A stretch of DNA of 64,000 bases from Actinoalloteichus caeruleus DSM 43889 (GCF_000429185.2 NZ_AUBJ02000001.1:2480001-2544000), one strand, 5' to 3'; shown: positions 29,067 through 38,540, numbered from the stretch's first letter. Notes: a model not told the origin generated them from the letters alone. Numbers and translations are program-made.

Positions 29067-31820
29067 TCAGTGTGCCGCGGCGTCCCAGGAGGCGCCCACG
29101 CCGACCGAGACCTCCAGCGGCACGTCCAGTTGGTACGCACTGCCCATCTCGGCCCGGACCAGTTCCTCCACCGCTTCCCGCTCGCCCTCGGCGATCTCGA
29201 GCACGAGTTCGTCGTGCACCTGTAGCAGCATCCTCGACCGGAGTCCGGCGGCGACGAGCGCGCGGTGGACGCCGAGCATCGCGACCTTGATGATGTCGGC
29301 CGCGCTGCCCTGGATGGGAGCGTTGAGCGCCATCCGCTCCGCCATCTCCCGGCGCTGGCGGTTGTCGCTCGTCAGATCCGGCAGGTAGCGGCGGCGACCC
29401 AGCACGGTCTCGGTGTAGCCGTCCTTCCTCGCCCGCTCGACGACGGCCTGGAGGTAGTCCCTGACCGCGCCGAACCGCGCGAAGTACGCCTCCATCTGAG
29501 CCTTGGCCTCGTCGGCCGAGATGCGCAGTTGCTGAGCCAGACCGTACACCGAGAGCCCGTAGGCGAGTCCGTAGGACATCGCCTTGACCCGCCGGCGCAA
29601 CTCGGCGCTCACCTCGGTCGGAGCGACGTCGAAGGCTCGGGAGGCGACGTAGGTGTGCAGGTCCTCACCCTCGCGGAACGCCGTGAGGAGACCCTCGTCA
29701 CCGGAGAGGTGCGCCATGATGCGCATCTCGATCTGGCTGTAGTCGGCGGTCATCAACTCCTGGAAGCCGGAGCCGACGACGAACGCCTCCCGGATGCGCC
29801 GCCCCTCCTCGCTGCGGATGGGGATGTTCTGGAGGTTGGGCTCGGTGGACGAGAGGCGGCCGGTCGCGGCGATCGTCTGGTTGAAGGTGGTGTGGATCCG
29901 CCCGTCGTCCGCGATCGCCTTGATCAGGCCCTCGACCGTGGTGCGCAGACGGGTGGCGTCGCGGTGGGCCAGCAGGTGCGCCAGGAACGGGTGGCCGGTG
30001 GTGGCGTGCAGGTTCTGGAGCGCCTCGGCGTCGGTCGTGTAGCCCGTCTTCGTGCGCTTGGTCTTGGGCATCCCCAGTTCGTCGAACAGGACGACCTGGA
30101 GCTGCTTGGGCGAGCCGAGGTTGATCTCCTTGCCGATCTCACCGTAGGCGTCCCGCGCCGCCTGCCGCACCTTCGCGGCGAAGTCGGCCTCCAGGCCGGC
30201 GAGCCGGTCGGCGTCGACGGCGATGCCGGCGGACTCCAGCTCGGCGAGCACCGCGAGCAGCGGGAGTTCGAGCTCACCGAGCAGGGACACCCCGTCCCGG
30301 ACGGGACCTCCCCCGGCCGGACCCGTCCCCTCCGCGGCTGATCCCCACCGCAGCACCGCGTCAAGGGCGTCGGCGAGCTCACCGGTGGCCCTGGCGATGA
30401 CGATGGTGTCCCGAGCCACGGCTCCCTCCTCCTCGTCCGGGTCGCCGAGGAGGGAGAGCTGGGCTCCCGTCTCGGGTTCCTCCCTGCGGAGTTCGCGGCC
30501 GAGGTGCCGGAGGACGAGATCGCTGAGCTCGAAGGACCGTTGCCCGGGGCGGACCAGGTAGGCGGCGAGGGCCGTGTCGCTGGTCAGGCCCTCGAGGGTC
30601 CAGCCACGTCCCCGGAGGCCGTGCAGCGCTCCCTTGGCGTCGTGCATCGCCTTGGGGCGCGACGCGTCCGCGAGCCAGTCCGCGAGCGCCCGTTCGTCGT
30701 CCTCGGTGAGGTCCTCGGTGACCAGGTAGGCGCCCTCGCCGGTGCCGGTGGCCACGGCGAGGCCCTCCACGTCTCCGGCCCCCCTCGCCCAGGAGCCGCG
30801 TACGGCGAGGCCCACCCGGTCCCCAGGGGAGGTGTGCTCCGCGAGCCAGTCGCGGACCGCTCCCGGCTGGAGCCGGCCGCCCCGGACCTCGAACCCCTCG
30901 TCGGCCTCTGGCTCGGCGCTGGACAGGGTGTTGAACAGGCGGTCGCGGAGGACGCGGAACTCGAGGTCGTCGAAGAGGCGGTGCACAGCGTCCCTGTCCC
31001 AGGGGCGCATCGCGAGGTCGTCAGGTTCGACACCGAGGTCGACGTCCCTGGCGAGCTCGGTGAGCTGCCGGTTGAGCAGCACGGTGGCCACCCGCTCCCG
31101 CAGGTTGTCGCCAGCCTTGCCCTTCACCTCGTCGACCCGGTCGACGAGGGCGGCGAGGGAGCCGAACTCCCTGATCCACTTCGTCGCCGTCTTCTCCCCC
31201 ACCCCGGGGATGCCGGGGAGGTTGTCGGAGGGATCGCCCCGGAGAGCCGCGAAGTCCGGGTACTGGGCGGGCCGCAGGCCGTACTTCTCCTCCACCGCCT
31301 CGGGGGTGAAGCGGGTCAGTTCCGACACCCCGCGCTTGGGGTAGAGCACGGTGACCTCGTCGTTGACCAGCTGCAGGGCGTCCCGGTCGCCGGTGCAGAT
31401 CAGCACCCGGACCCCTTCGGCCGTCGCCTGGGTGGTCAGGGTGGCGATGATGTCGTCCGCCTCGTACCCCTCGACGGCGAGGGTGACGATGCCCAGGGCC
31501 TCGAGCACCTGCTTGATCAGGTCGACCTGGCCCTTGAAGTCGTCGGGCGTCGCGGACCGGTTCGCCTTGTACTCGGGGAAGCTCTCGGTTCGGAAGGTCT
31601 TCCTGGAGACGTCGAAGGCCACCGCGAGGTGGGTCGGCTGCTCGTCCCGCAGCAGGTTGATCAACATCGACGTGAAGCCGTAGACCGCGTTGGTGGTCTG
31701 CCCGGCACCCGTCCGGAAGTTCTCCGCGGGCAGGGCGTAGAACGCGCGGTAGGCCAGGGAGTGGCCGTCGAGCAGGAGCAGTTGGTTCGGGTGCTGGCTG
31801 GCACCGTCAGTCACAGGCAC
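29067..31820 (-). CDS. polA: DNA polymerase I
   Basis: 917 aa. It has an N-terminal 5'-3' exonuclease (LLLLDGHSLAYRAFYALP, VEGYEADDIIATL, ICTGDRDALQLV, GDPSDNLPGIPGVGEKTA), a 3'-5' exonuclease-like middle that lacks clear catalytic motifs (as in mycobacteria), and a full polymerase domain (DYSQIEMRIMAHLSGD, RRVKAMSYGLAYGLS, LLQVHDELVLEI). It fills gaps in repair and removes Okazaki primers. GTG at 31818-31820 is supported by TAGACT eight bases upstream, implying a leaderless mRNA. It is divergent from a hotdog thioesterase gene. Confidence 0.97.
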   Translation of the reverse strand: MPVTDGASQHPNQLLLLDGHSLAYRAFYALPAENFRTGAGQTTNAVYGFTSMLINLLRDEQPTHLAVAFDVSRKTFRTESFPEYKANRSATPDDFKGQVDLIKQVLEALGIVTLAVEGYEADDIIATLTTQATAEGVRVLICTGDRDALQLVNDEVTVLYPKRGVSELTRFTPEAVEEKYGLRPAQYPDFAALRGDPSDNLPGIPGVGEKTATKWIREFGSLAALVDRVDEVKGKAGDNLRERVATVLLNRQLTELARDVDLGVEPDDLAMRPWDRDAVHRLFDDLEFRVLRDRLFNTLSSAEPEADEGFEVRGGRLQPGAVRDWLAEHTSPGDRVGLAVRGSWARGAGDVEGLAVATGTGEGAYLVTEDLTEDDERALADWLADASRPKAMHDAKGALHGLRGRGWTLEGLTSDTALAAYLVRPGQRSFELSDLVLRHLGRELRREEPETGAQLSLLGDPDEEEGAVARDTIVIARATGELADALDAVLRWGSAAEGTGPAGGGPVRDGVSLLGELELPLLAVLAELESAGIAVDADRLAGLEADFAAKVRQAARDAYGEIGKEINLGSPKQLQVVLFDELGMPKTKRTKTGYTTDAEALQNLHATTGHPFLAHLLAHRDATRLRTTVEGLIKAIADDGRIHTTFNQTIAATGRLSSTEPNLQNIPIRSEEGRRIREAFVVGSGFQELMTADYSQIEMRIMAHLSGDEGLLTAFREGEDLHTYVASRAFDVAPTEVSAELRRRVKAMSYGLAYGLSVYGLAQQLRISADEAKAQMEAYFARFGAVRDYLQAVVERARKDGYTETVLGRRRYLPDLTSDNRQRREMAERMALNAPIQGSAADIIKVAMLGVHRALVAAGLRSRMLLQVHDELVLEIAEGEREAVEELVRAEMGSAYQLDVPLEVSVGVGASWDAAAH

Positions 31821-31828
31821 GGCCGCCG

Positions 31829-31834
31829 AGTCTA
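31829..31834 (-). promoter_or_regulatory. Leaderless -10 box of polA
   Basis: TAGACT on the minus strand followed by 8 nt and GTG at 31820. Confidence 0.5.
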
Positions 31835-31882
31835 GGGTGCCAAGACGACACCTTTGTGCGACGTCTCGCCCAGGAGGCCCCG

Positions 31883-32347
31883 GTGGAGCGCAGTACGCAG
31901 TCCCGTCCGCACCAGGAAAGCTCGTCGTTGGCGCGGGACGGAGCCGCCGCGGGCCTGCCTCCGCTGGCGTTCCCCGACGAGCAGCTGATCGACCGAATGG
32001 GGATCCACATCACCCGGTGGGAGGAGGAGTCGGTGGAGGCCACCATGCCGGTGGCCGGCAACCGGCAGCCGTTCGGCCTGCTGCACGGCGGGGCCAACGC
32101 GGTGCTCGCGGAGACCCTCGGCTCCGTCGCGGCGTCCCTGTACGCCGGTCCGACCCGGCTCGCCGTGGGCCTGGAGCTCTCCTGCACCCACCACCGCGCG
32201 GTGACCGAGGGAACGGTCACCGGGGTGGCGACCCCGGTGCACCGGGGCCGGACGACCGCCACCTACGAGATCATCGTCCGGGACGAGGCCGGCCGGCGCA
32301 GCTGCACCGCCCGACTGACCTGCGTGCTCCGGGACCGGCCGGCCTGA
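31883..32347 (+). CDS. PaaI-type hotdog-fold thioesterase
   Basis: 154 aa. The active-site pattern NRQPFGLLHGGANAVLAETLGSVAA (HGG plus catalytic acid) and the strands VGLELSCTHHRAV and TATYEIIVRDEAGRRSCTARL place it in the 4HBT/PaaI family. It hydrolyses acyl- or aryl-CoA thioesters in the cytoplasm, often proof-reading or detoxifying phenylacetyl-CoA-type intermediates. GTG at 31883 has AGGAGG 7 nt upstream. It is divergent from polA and 72 bases before the SRPBCC gene. Confidence 0.85.
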   Translation: MERSTQSRPHQESSSLARDGAAAGLPPLAFPDEQLIDRMGIHITRWEEESVEATMPVAGNRQPFGLLHGGANAVLAETLGSVAASLYAGPTRLAVGLELSCTHHRAVTEGTVTGVATPVHRGRTTATYEIIVRDEAGRRSCTARLTCVLRDRPA

Positions 32348-32419
32348 CCGGCCCGGCTGGGGCGTCCCGGCCCGCACCGACGAGCACCCGCGAACGACCA
32401 GACCGACAGGGGAGGACCT

Positions 32420-32857
32420 GTGGCGGAACAACGGATCTCGCTGACCAGGACGATCTCGGCGAAGCCGGAACGGATCTTCAACCTGCTCGCCGACCCCGGG
32501 CGGCACGCCCTGGTCGACGGCTCGGGCACCGTGCTCTCGGCCCGCTCCGGCGGGCCGGAGCGGCTCTCCCTGGGCAGCACCTTCGGGATGTCCATGCGCC
32601 TGGGGCTCTCGTACCGCATCACCAACACGGTGGTGGAGTTCCGGGAGAACGAACTGATCGCCTGGCGGCACGCCGGGGGCCACCGGTGGCGTTGGGAGCT
32701 ACGGGACAACGGTGACGGCACGACGGACGTGACCGAGACGTTCGACTGGTCCACGTCCCGCGCCCCGAAGGCGTTGGAGTTCGCCCGCATCCCCCAGCGG
32801 AACCTGCGGGCGATCAAGGCGAGCCTGCGTCGACTGGAGGCCGTGATGACCGCCTGA
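32420..32857 (+). CDS. SRPBCC (START-like) family protein
   Basis: 145 aa. ISLTRTISAKPERIFNLLADPGRHALVDGSG at the N-terminus and DVTETFDWSTSRAPKALEF followed by a long C-terminal helix define the helix-grip ligand-binding fold (Polyketide_cyc2 type). It binds a hydrophobic ligand; no catalytic residues can be pointed to. GTG at 32420 follows GGGAGG by 5 nt. It is probably co-transcribed with the thioesterase upstream. Confidence 0.8.
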   Translation: MAEQRISLTRTISAKPERIFNLLADPGRHALVDGSGTVLSARSGGPERLSLGSTFGMSMRLGLSYRITNTVVEFRENELIAWRHAGGHRWRWELRDNGDGTTDVTETFDWSTSRAPKALEFARIPQRNLRAIKASLRRLEAVMTA

Positions 32858-32897
32858 CGAGGTCGCCGTCCCAGCGCGGTGCCGGTGGACGCGCCGG

Positions 32898-33473
32898 TCA
32901 GGCGCCCGCCGGCACCGTGCACAGCAGCCGCAGGCGGTGCTCGCGCAGCACCTGCTCACCGCCGAGCCCGTCGAGACCCACGATCACGCCCATGCCCGCG
33001 ACCGTCCCGCCCGCCTCGGTGACGAGCCGGGCCGCTGCGGCGAGGGTGCCCCCGGTGGCGAGGACATCGTCGACGACCAGTACGCGGTGCCCACCGACGA
33101 CGGCGTCCCGCTGGATCTCCAGCACGTTCTCGCCGTACTCGAGCGAGTACCCGGCGCGGTGGACGTCGCCGGGCAACCTGCCGGGCTTGCGGGCCAGCAC
33201 CAGGGGTATGCCCAAGCTGTTGGCCAGCGCCGCTCCGAGGACGAAGCCCCGTGCCTCCAGCCCGAGGACGAGGTCGACGTCCCCGCCGAAGGTCGTCCCG
33301 AACTCGTCGACGACGTCCCGGAAGAGGCCCGGGTCCGCGTAGAGCCCCCCGAGGTCCCGGAACAGGACGCCGGGCTGGGGGAAGTCGGGGTACTCGCGCA
33401 GGCTCCGCTCGACGCGGGCCGCGAGGTCGGACCCGGTCGGCGGCGGAGTGGGTTCGGCGGGCAGCATGGACAC
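32898..33473 (-). CDS. apt: Adenine phosphoribosyltransferase
   Basis: 191 aa. The PRPP-binding loop VLVVDDVLATGGTL and the substrate region FPQPGVLFRDLGGLYADP identify Apt, which converts adenine and PRPP to AMP in purine salvage. GTG at 33471-33473 (MSMLPAEP) is chosen over the ATG at 33467 because TACCTT lies 6 nt upstream, giving a leaderless mRNA. It is convergent with the SRPBCC gene. In many actinobacteria apt sits between secF and relA; neither is in this window. Confidence 0.93.
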   Translation of the reverse strand: MSMLPAEPTPPPTGSDLAARVERSLREYPDFPQPGVLFRDLGGLYADPGLFRDVVDEFGTTFGGDVDLVLGLEARGFVLGAALANSLGIPLVLARKPGRLPGDVHRAGYSLEYGENVLEIQRDAVVGGHRVLVVDDVLATGGTLAAAARLVTEAGGTVAGMGVIVGLDGLGGEQVLREHRLRLLCTVPAGA

Positions 33474-33925
33474 AGCGCGAAGGTACCCGACGGGTCACCC
33501 GGCCGGCGCACGAGCTGATCCGCCCGGCGCACGGGTGGGACCGCCCGGCGCGGAAAACGGGTGAGCGAGCCACCTCGCATTGTGACCCGGACAACCAGAA
33601 TTGTCACGCTGCGCGCCGGAACGAATACCCCGAGTGTGGAATTTCGCGTGATTCGGGCCGCATCCGGGAACAGTGGGCGGGCGGCTCGGGTTGTGCGGTC
33701 TCGTACGCGCCGAGGATTCGCCCAACGGATAACGCTTTGCGGATAGGGGCATAACGAAGCGGTAATGCCGTGGGTGTTTTTCCGGCTACCACGCGTAGAT
33801 AGCATTCGGATCACTTCACGACGATGTGACCTCGTGCGGCACTCGACGACTGCACTATGTTGTTTCTCCGCGTGTTCGGGAAGGCCCTGGACACTGAGCA
33901 GCCAACCATTGGGAGGCGCCCACTC
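33474..33925. other. Intergenic apt / BCCT divergent region
   Basis: The central part is noticeably richer in A+T than its surroundings, for example 33575-33660 and 33730-33880, with runs such as GTGTTTTTCCGG. It must carry the BCCT transporter promoter, perhaps osmotically controlled. The TACCTT of apt is at its left end. No gene or RNA was recognised. Confidence 0.45.
33480..33485 (-). promoter_or_regulatory. Leaderless -10 box of apt
   Basis: TACCTT on the minus strand followed by 6 nt and GTG at 33473. Confidence 0.5.
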
Positions 33926-35650
33926 GTGGCCACCTCAGCAGATTCGCCACCAACGGACCAGAAGATCGAGCCCGGCGGGAAGACAGGCAAGGGGCACATC
34001 GCCCCGCGCGTCTTCTACCCCTCGGCCGCCATCATCCTGGCCTTCGTGGCCCTGACGGTGATCTTCCCGTCCCAGGCGGAGGAGATCATCGGCACGGTCC
34101 AGGGCAGCATCGTGGACGGCTTCGGCTGGTACTACGTCGCGCTCGTCTCCGGCTTCGTGGTCTTCTCCCTCTGGGTCGGTATCGGCCACTTCGGGGACAT
34201 CAAGCTGGGCAAGGACGACGAGGAGCCCGAGTTCAGCCTCGCCTCCTGGCTCGCGATGCTCTTCGCGGCCGGCATGGGCATCGGGCTGGTGTTCTGGGGC
34301 GTCGCCGAACCGCTGAACCACTTCGCGTCGCCCAAACCCGGTGTGGAGGGCACGCCCGAGCAGGTCGGCCAGCAGTCGCTGGTGCAGACGTTCCTGCACT
34401 GGGGTCTGCACCCCTGGGCGATCTACGTCGTGGTGGGTCTGGCCATCGCCTACGCGGTGCACCGCAAGGGCCGCCCGGTGTCGATCCGCTGGGCGCTGGA
34501 GCCGCTGCTTGGCGACAGGGTCAAGGGGCGCTGGGGCGACGTGATCGACGTCGTCGCCGTGGTCGGCACCCTGTTCGGCGTCGCGACCTCGCTCGGCTTC
34601 GGTGTGCTCCAGGTCGCCGCCGGACTGGACTTCGTCGGCATCGACGGGGTGGCGGACAGCACGCCAGCGCTGATCCTGCTGATCGGCGGGATCACCGCGA
34701 TGGCCATCTTCTCGGTGGTCAGCGGTGTCAAGAAGGGCGTCAAGTGGCTGTCGAACATCAACATGAGCATGGCCGCCATCCTCATGCTGTTCGTGCTGAT
34801 CGCCGGCCCGACGCTGTTCCTGCTGCGGGAGTTCGTCCAGTCCATCGGCCTGTACCTGCAGAACCTGCTCCAGATGAGCTTCGACGTCAGCGCCATGCAG
34901 GGTGAGGAGGGCGCGGCCTGGCAGGCGGCCTGGGCCACCTTCTACTGGGGCTGGTGGATCTCCTGGGCACCCTTCGTCGGCATCTTCATCGCCCGCATCT
35001 CCCGGGGCCGCACCGTCCGCGAGTTCGTCGCCGGCGTCCTGCTGGTGCCCACGGTCATCACCTTCCTGTGGTTCACCATCTTCGGCGGCACCGGCCTCTA
35101 CCGCGAACTGTTCGGTGAGGGGGGCCTGGTCGTCGACGGGGCCGTGAACACCGAGGGCGCGCTGTTCGGGGTTCTCGGTGACCTGCCCGGCGGCATGATC
35201 GTGTCCGTCTTCGCGATCGTGCTGATCGTGCTGTTCTTCGTGACTTCCTCCGACTCCGGCTCCCTCGTGGTCGACATGCTGACCTCGGGTGGCAACCCGG
35301 AGCCGCCGACCTGGAGCCGGGTGTTCTGGTCGGTGGTGGAGGGCCTGGTCGCCATCGCGCTGCTGGTGGTGGGCGGAGACAGCGGGCTCGCCGCGTTGCA
35401 GACCACGGCGATCGTCATCGCGTTCCCCTTCAGCATCATCATGATCGGGATGTGCGTGGCGACCTGGCGCCAGTTCCACGAGGAACGCGAGTCCTGGCTG
35501 CGGGCCCGGCGCAAGCGGCAGCGCGAGGAGCTCACCGAGCACATCTCGCAGACGCTGATCGAGGACGGCTACATCGAGGAGCCGGACCGCTCCGACGAGG
35601 GCGCCTCCGCCTCCTCGACCGAGCCCAAGCCGGCCAGCGGCAAGGCGTAG
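33926..35650 (+). CDS. BCCT family osmolyte (betaine/choline/carnitine) transporter
   Basis: 574 aa, twelve TM segments. The diagnostic glycine stretch GMGIGLVFWGVAEPLNHF and the aromatic box region FYWGWWISWAPFVGIFIARISRGRTVREF are intact. The C-terminal tail is long, charged and cytoplasmic (about 60 residues), like the osmosensing tail of BetP. It imports glycine betaine or a related compatible solute with Na+ or H+. GTG at 33926 has GGGAGG 9 nt upstream; an earlier ATG at 33857 would add non-homologous sequence. A long hairpin terminator follows. Confidence 0.93.
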   Translation: MATSADSPPTDQKIEPGGKTGKGHIAPRVFYPSAAIILAFVALTVIFPSQAEEIIGTVQGSIVDGFGWYYVALVSGFVVFSLWVGIGHFGDIKLGKDDEEPEFSLASWLAMLFAAGMGIGLVFWGVAEPLNHFASPKPGVEGTPEQVGQQSLVQTFLHWGLHPWAIYVVVGLAIAYAVHRKGRPVSIRWALEPLLGDRVKGRWGDVIDVVAVVGTLFGVATSLGFGVLQVAAGLDFVGIDGVADSTPALILLIGGITAMAIFSVVSGVKKGVKWLSNINMSMAAILMLFVLIAGPTLFLLREFVQSIGLYLQNLLQMSFDVSAMQGEEGAAWQAAWATFYWGWWISWAPFVGIFIARISRGRTVREFVAGVLLVPTVITFLWFTIFGGTGLYRELFGEGGLVVDGAVNTEGALFGVLGDLPGGMIVSVFAIVLIVLFFVTSSDSGSLVVDMLTSGGNPEPPTWSRVFWSVVEGLVAIALLVVGGDSGLAALQTTAIVIAFPFSIIMIGMCVATWRQFHEERESWLRARRKRQREELTEHISQTLIEDGYIEEPDRSDEGASASSTEPKPASGKA

Positions 35651-35670
35651 TCCCACCGCTCCGGTCGACG

Positions 35671-35704
35671 AACGGGTCGGTCCCCACCCGGGGGCCGGCC
35701 CGTT
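35671..35704 (+). terminator. Hairpin terminator after the BCCT gene
   Basis: Bases 35671-35685 (AACGGGTCGGTCCCC) pair with 35690-35704 over 15 positions with two G-U wobbles and a 4-base loop, 20 bases after the stop. Confidence 0.6.
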
Positions 35705-36224
35705 CCGGGGTTGAGGCAGGCCCGTACCCGGGTGGAGCCCGGCTGGTGGGCTGGGGAGGAACGGGATCCGCCGTCTCCACGACGATTCCGGGCCCCTTCC
35801 CCATCACTTCCGGTCGAAGTTCCCGCCACGGGCCAGGAATTGCCGGCGCCGCGGAATCCTTCGTGGACCGCGGACGGGCACCGGAGGACCAGGAGTCGGC
35901 ACCGCCTCGCATTCCGGCTGATCGTCGACCGCCGGACCGGCGACGATTCCGGAAGGGCGTGCTCCCGACGGGTACCAGCGCTCGGCGGGCCCACCCGTGG
36001 TTCCCCACGGGTGACGACAACCAACGACCACCGCGAGATCAGTCACCGCCTCGCTCCCCTGGACGGGTCATCTCCCCTCGGTTGCGGGAACCGATCAGCG
36101 CGTTCCCGACTCTCAGTAGCATGTTCCCGCGTCGTCCGGCGATTCCCCGGGACGCGGTTCGATCCACTCACGAGACGACGTCGTTCGGTGCCCTCCCCGG
36201 TGCGCGGACGGCCGGAGGTAGTCG
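35705..36224. other. Intergenic before the Ser/Thr kinase
   Basis: No gene is supported. Around 36105-36180 base composition becomes more mixed and probably includes the kinase promoter; no clear hexamers were found. GGTTCGATCC at 36149 resembles a tRNA T-loop but has no matching stem. Confidence 0.4.
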
Positions 36225-37751
36225 GTGACCCACCAGGAGGACGCGGTCCGGAACCGGATCGTGGCGGGCCGGTACCAGCTGCTGGACGAACTGGGCCGAG
36301 GCGGGATGGGGATCGTCTGGCGCGCCGAGGACCGGGTGATCGGCCGCCAAGTGGCGATCAAGGAACTGCGGCTTCCCGAGGGCATCCCCCCGGAGGAGCG
36401 CGGGGTGTTCGAGGAGCGGGTGCTGCGGGAGGCCCGCACCGCTGGCCGGTTGAACGACCCGGCCGTGGTGACCGTCTACGACGTGGTCTCCGACGAGGGC
36501 ATGACGATGATCGTCATGGAGCTGATCGCGGCCCCGACGCTGTCCCAGGTGGTGCAGGGGCAGGGTCCGCTCCCGCCCCACCAGGTCGTCTCGATGGGCA
36601 GGCAACTGCTCGCCGCGCTGAACACGGCCCACCAGGCCGGGGTCGTGCACCGCGACGTCAAACCCAGCAACATCATGCTGTTGCCGGACGGTCGGGTGAA
36701 GCTGACGGACTTCGGCATCGCCCAGGCGGCCGAGGACCCGAGGCTGACGACGAGCGGCACCCTGATCGGTTCGATGGCGTACATGGCGCCCGAGCGCATC
36801 CGGGACAGCGCCGCCACCCCTGGGTCCGACCTGTGGGCACTGGGCGCCACGCTCTTCTTCGCCGTCGAGGGACGTGCGCCCTTCGAACGCCCCACGACGG
36901 CGTCCACCCTGCACGCGATCATGACGGAGGTCCCCTTCCTCACCCGGTGCCAGGGCCCACTGGCCTCGGCGATCTCCGGGCTGCTCGTGGGGAACCCGGA
37001 GGGACGGCTGGGACCCCGGCAGGTGGGTGGGCTGCTCGACACGGCCGCCGGCGGGACCGGGCCGCAGGGCGGCCCCGGGCCGACACCGCACCTCCCGGCA
37101 GGACAGCCGGGGCCCTCCACCCATCCGTTCGGCCAGCACTCCGGCCCGCTGGCCCCGGCACGCCCGGGCTGGTCCTGGAAGCGGACCGGCATCTCGCTGC
37201 TGGCCGCCGGGATGGTGTTCGCCGCTGGCCTGCTCACCGACCGCTGGTTGCTGACCGAGCGGGAACCAACCCCACCGCACCCGGCGATGGACGCCCCGAT
37301 GAGTTACGGCCGCGACGGCGAGATCCCGGTCTTCGACCTGACCGCGGACGAGGGGTCGTCCTGTTCGACGGGAGAACTGCGGGCCGGCCAGCAGTACGGT
37401 GAGGCCGTGGAGTGCGACACCCCGCACGATGTCGAGGTCTTCACCAGCTGGAACCTCTTCTCCTCCTACGAACGGGAGCCGGCGTTCCCCGCCTACCCTG
37501 GCGAGGACACCCTGGTCCGCATGGCCGTCGGGGCCTGCGGGCTGTACTTCGACTCCGAGCTGGTGGACCTCGGGGAGCGGCAGGACATCCGGTTCCGAGC
37601 GCTCGTTCCCACCCGGGAGTCCTGGGAGGAGAAAGTGCGGTCGGTCGCCAACGAGGATCTCACCCCCGCCGGGACCTCCCGGGTGTACTGCGTCCTCTAC
37701 TCCGAGTCCGGAGAACGGCTCACCGAGCCGGCGCGGGTCCGGGAGGACTGA
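36225..37751 (+). CDS. Membrane Ser/Thr protein kinase with extracellular septum-formation-like domain
   Basis: 508 aa. Kinase domain (about 15-270): GRGGMGIVW, VAIKELRLP, catalytic loop HRDVKPSN, DFG and MAPE, all intact, so it should be active. A Pro/Gly-rich juxtamembrane linker leads to one TM (about 325-343, ISLLAAGMVFAAGLL). The extracellular part has four Cys in a Septum_form-like pattern (SSCSTGELRAG, VECDTPHDVEVF, GACGLYF, YCVLYS). It probably senses an envelope signal and phosphorylates cytoplasmic targets. GTG at 36225 has CCGGAGG 9 nt upstream. Confidence 0.88.
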   Translation: MTHQEDAVRNRIVAGRYQLLDELGRGGMGIVWRAEDRVIGRQVAIKELRLPEGIPPEERGVFEERVLREARTAGRLNDPAVVTVYDVVSDEGMTMIVMELIAAPTLSQVVQGQGPLPPHQVVSMGRQLLAALNTAHQAGVVHRDVKPSNIMLLPDGRVKLTDFGIAQAAEDPRLTTSGTLIGSMAYMAPERIRDSAATPGSDLWALGATLFFAVEGRAPFERPTTASTLHAIMTEVPFLTRCQGPLASAISGLLVGNPEGRLGPRQVGGLLDTAAGGTGPQGGPGPTPHLPAGQPGPSTHPFGQHSGPLAPARPGWSWKRTGISLLAAGMVFAAGLLTDRWLLTEREPTPPHPAMDAPMSYGRDGEIPVFDLTADEGSSCSTGELRAGQQYGEAVECDTPHDVEVFTSWNLFSSYEREPAFPAYPGEDTLVRMAVGACGLYFDSELVDLGERQDIRFRALVPTRESWEEKVRSVANEDLTPAGTSRVYCVLYSESGERLTEPARVRED

Positions 37752-38054
37752 CCCAGCACCGCGCGCGGACTCCCCCAGCCGTCCCGGTCGCACCGGGTCC
37801 CGGTGTCCGACCCAGTGCCCGCCGCCGCACACCTCCTCCCGGACGCGGGCCGGTCGCGTGCTCGGCTGTCCCTGATCAGCCTCCTCCGTGCTCGGCTGTC
37901 CCTGCTCGGCCCTCCGTGCTCGGCGACCGGCGTAGGCGGTTCGTCCGGAAGGCGGCCCCGGCTCGGCCCGGATCCATCGCCCACAGGTGTGGTTCCGGCG
38001 GGAGTGGGTAACCGGCGGGAGTGAGCAACCCGGTTCGTTGAGGAGTGATGTGCC
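37752..38054. other. Intergenic with short tandem repeats
   Basis: The 17-mer GTGCTCGGCTGTCCCTG occurs exactly at 37858-37874 and 37888-37904 (30-base unit), with a truncated third copy near 37916. A candidate SigF/SigB-type promoter lies at 37987-38011. No gene is supported. Confidence 0.5.
37987..38011 (+). promoter_or_regulatory. Candidate SigF/SigB-type promoter for the SRPBCC gene
   Basis: GTGT (37987-37990), a 15-base spacer and GGGTAA (38006-38011) match the GNNT-N14-16-GGGTA form of actinobacterial SigB/SigF promoters. The start codon is 44 bases downstream and sigF itself follows within 1.1 kb. Confidence 0.4.
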
Positions 38055-38540
38055 ATGACGTCCTTTACCGAGACGGTCGACGTCGAGGTTCCGGTGCAGG
38101 CCGCGTACAACCAGTGGACCCAGTTCGAGAGCTTCCCGCAGTTCATGGAGGGTGTCGATCGGGTCGTCCAGGTGAACGACACCCTGACGCACTGGGAGAC
38201 GTCCATCGCCGGCGCCCACCGCGAGTTCGACGCCGAGATCACCGAGCAGCACCCCGACGAGAGGGTGGCCTGGCGGGCGACCGACGGGCCGGACCAGTCC
38301 GGCGTGGTCACGTTCCACCGGATCGACGACCAGACCACGCGCGTCACCCTCCAGATGGACTACCAGCCCTCGGGGCTGGCGGAGAAGGCCGGCTCGGCGC
38401 TCGGGATGGTCGGTTCCCGGGTTCGGGGTGACCTGAACCGTTTCAAGGACTTCATCGAGCAGCGCGGCTCGGAGACCGGGGGTTGGCGTGGTGACGTGCC
38501 ACGGGAGCCGCAGCGTGGTGAGGGCGGGGGTCTCGGGTGA
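38055..38540 (+). CDS. SRPBCC family protein (cyclase/dehydrase type)
   Basis: 161 aa. TETVDVEVPVQAAYNQWTQFESFPQFMEGVDRV is the standard start of this stress-associated SRPBCC group, followed by DERVAWRATDGPDQSGVVTFHRI. A Gly/Arg-rich tail follows residue 140. It binds an unknown hydrophobic ligand. ATG at 38055 has GAGGAG 12 nt upstream. The candidate SigF-type promoter and the adjacent rsbW-sigF operon suggest general-stress control; that is inference. Confidence 0.8.
   Translation: MTSFTETVDVEVPVQAAYNQWTQFESFPQFMEGVDRVVQVNDTLTHWETSIAGAHREFDAEITEQHPDERVAWRATDGPDQSGVVTFHRIDDQTTRVTLQMDYQPSGLAEKAGSALGMVGSRVRGDLNRFKDFIEQRGSETGGWRGDVPREPQRGEGGGLG

Noticed and set aside
36140-36165. GGTTCGATCC resembling a tRNA T-loop
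   Set aside because: The flanking bases do not form a T-stem or acceptor stem, and no anticodon arm is found upstream.
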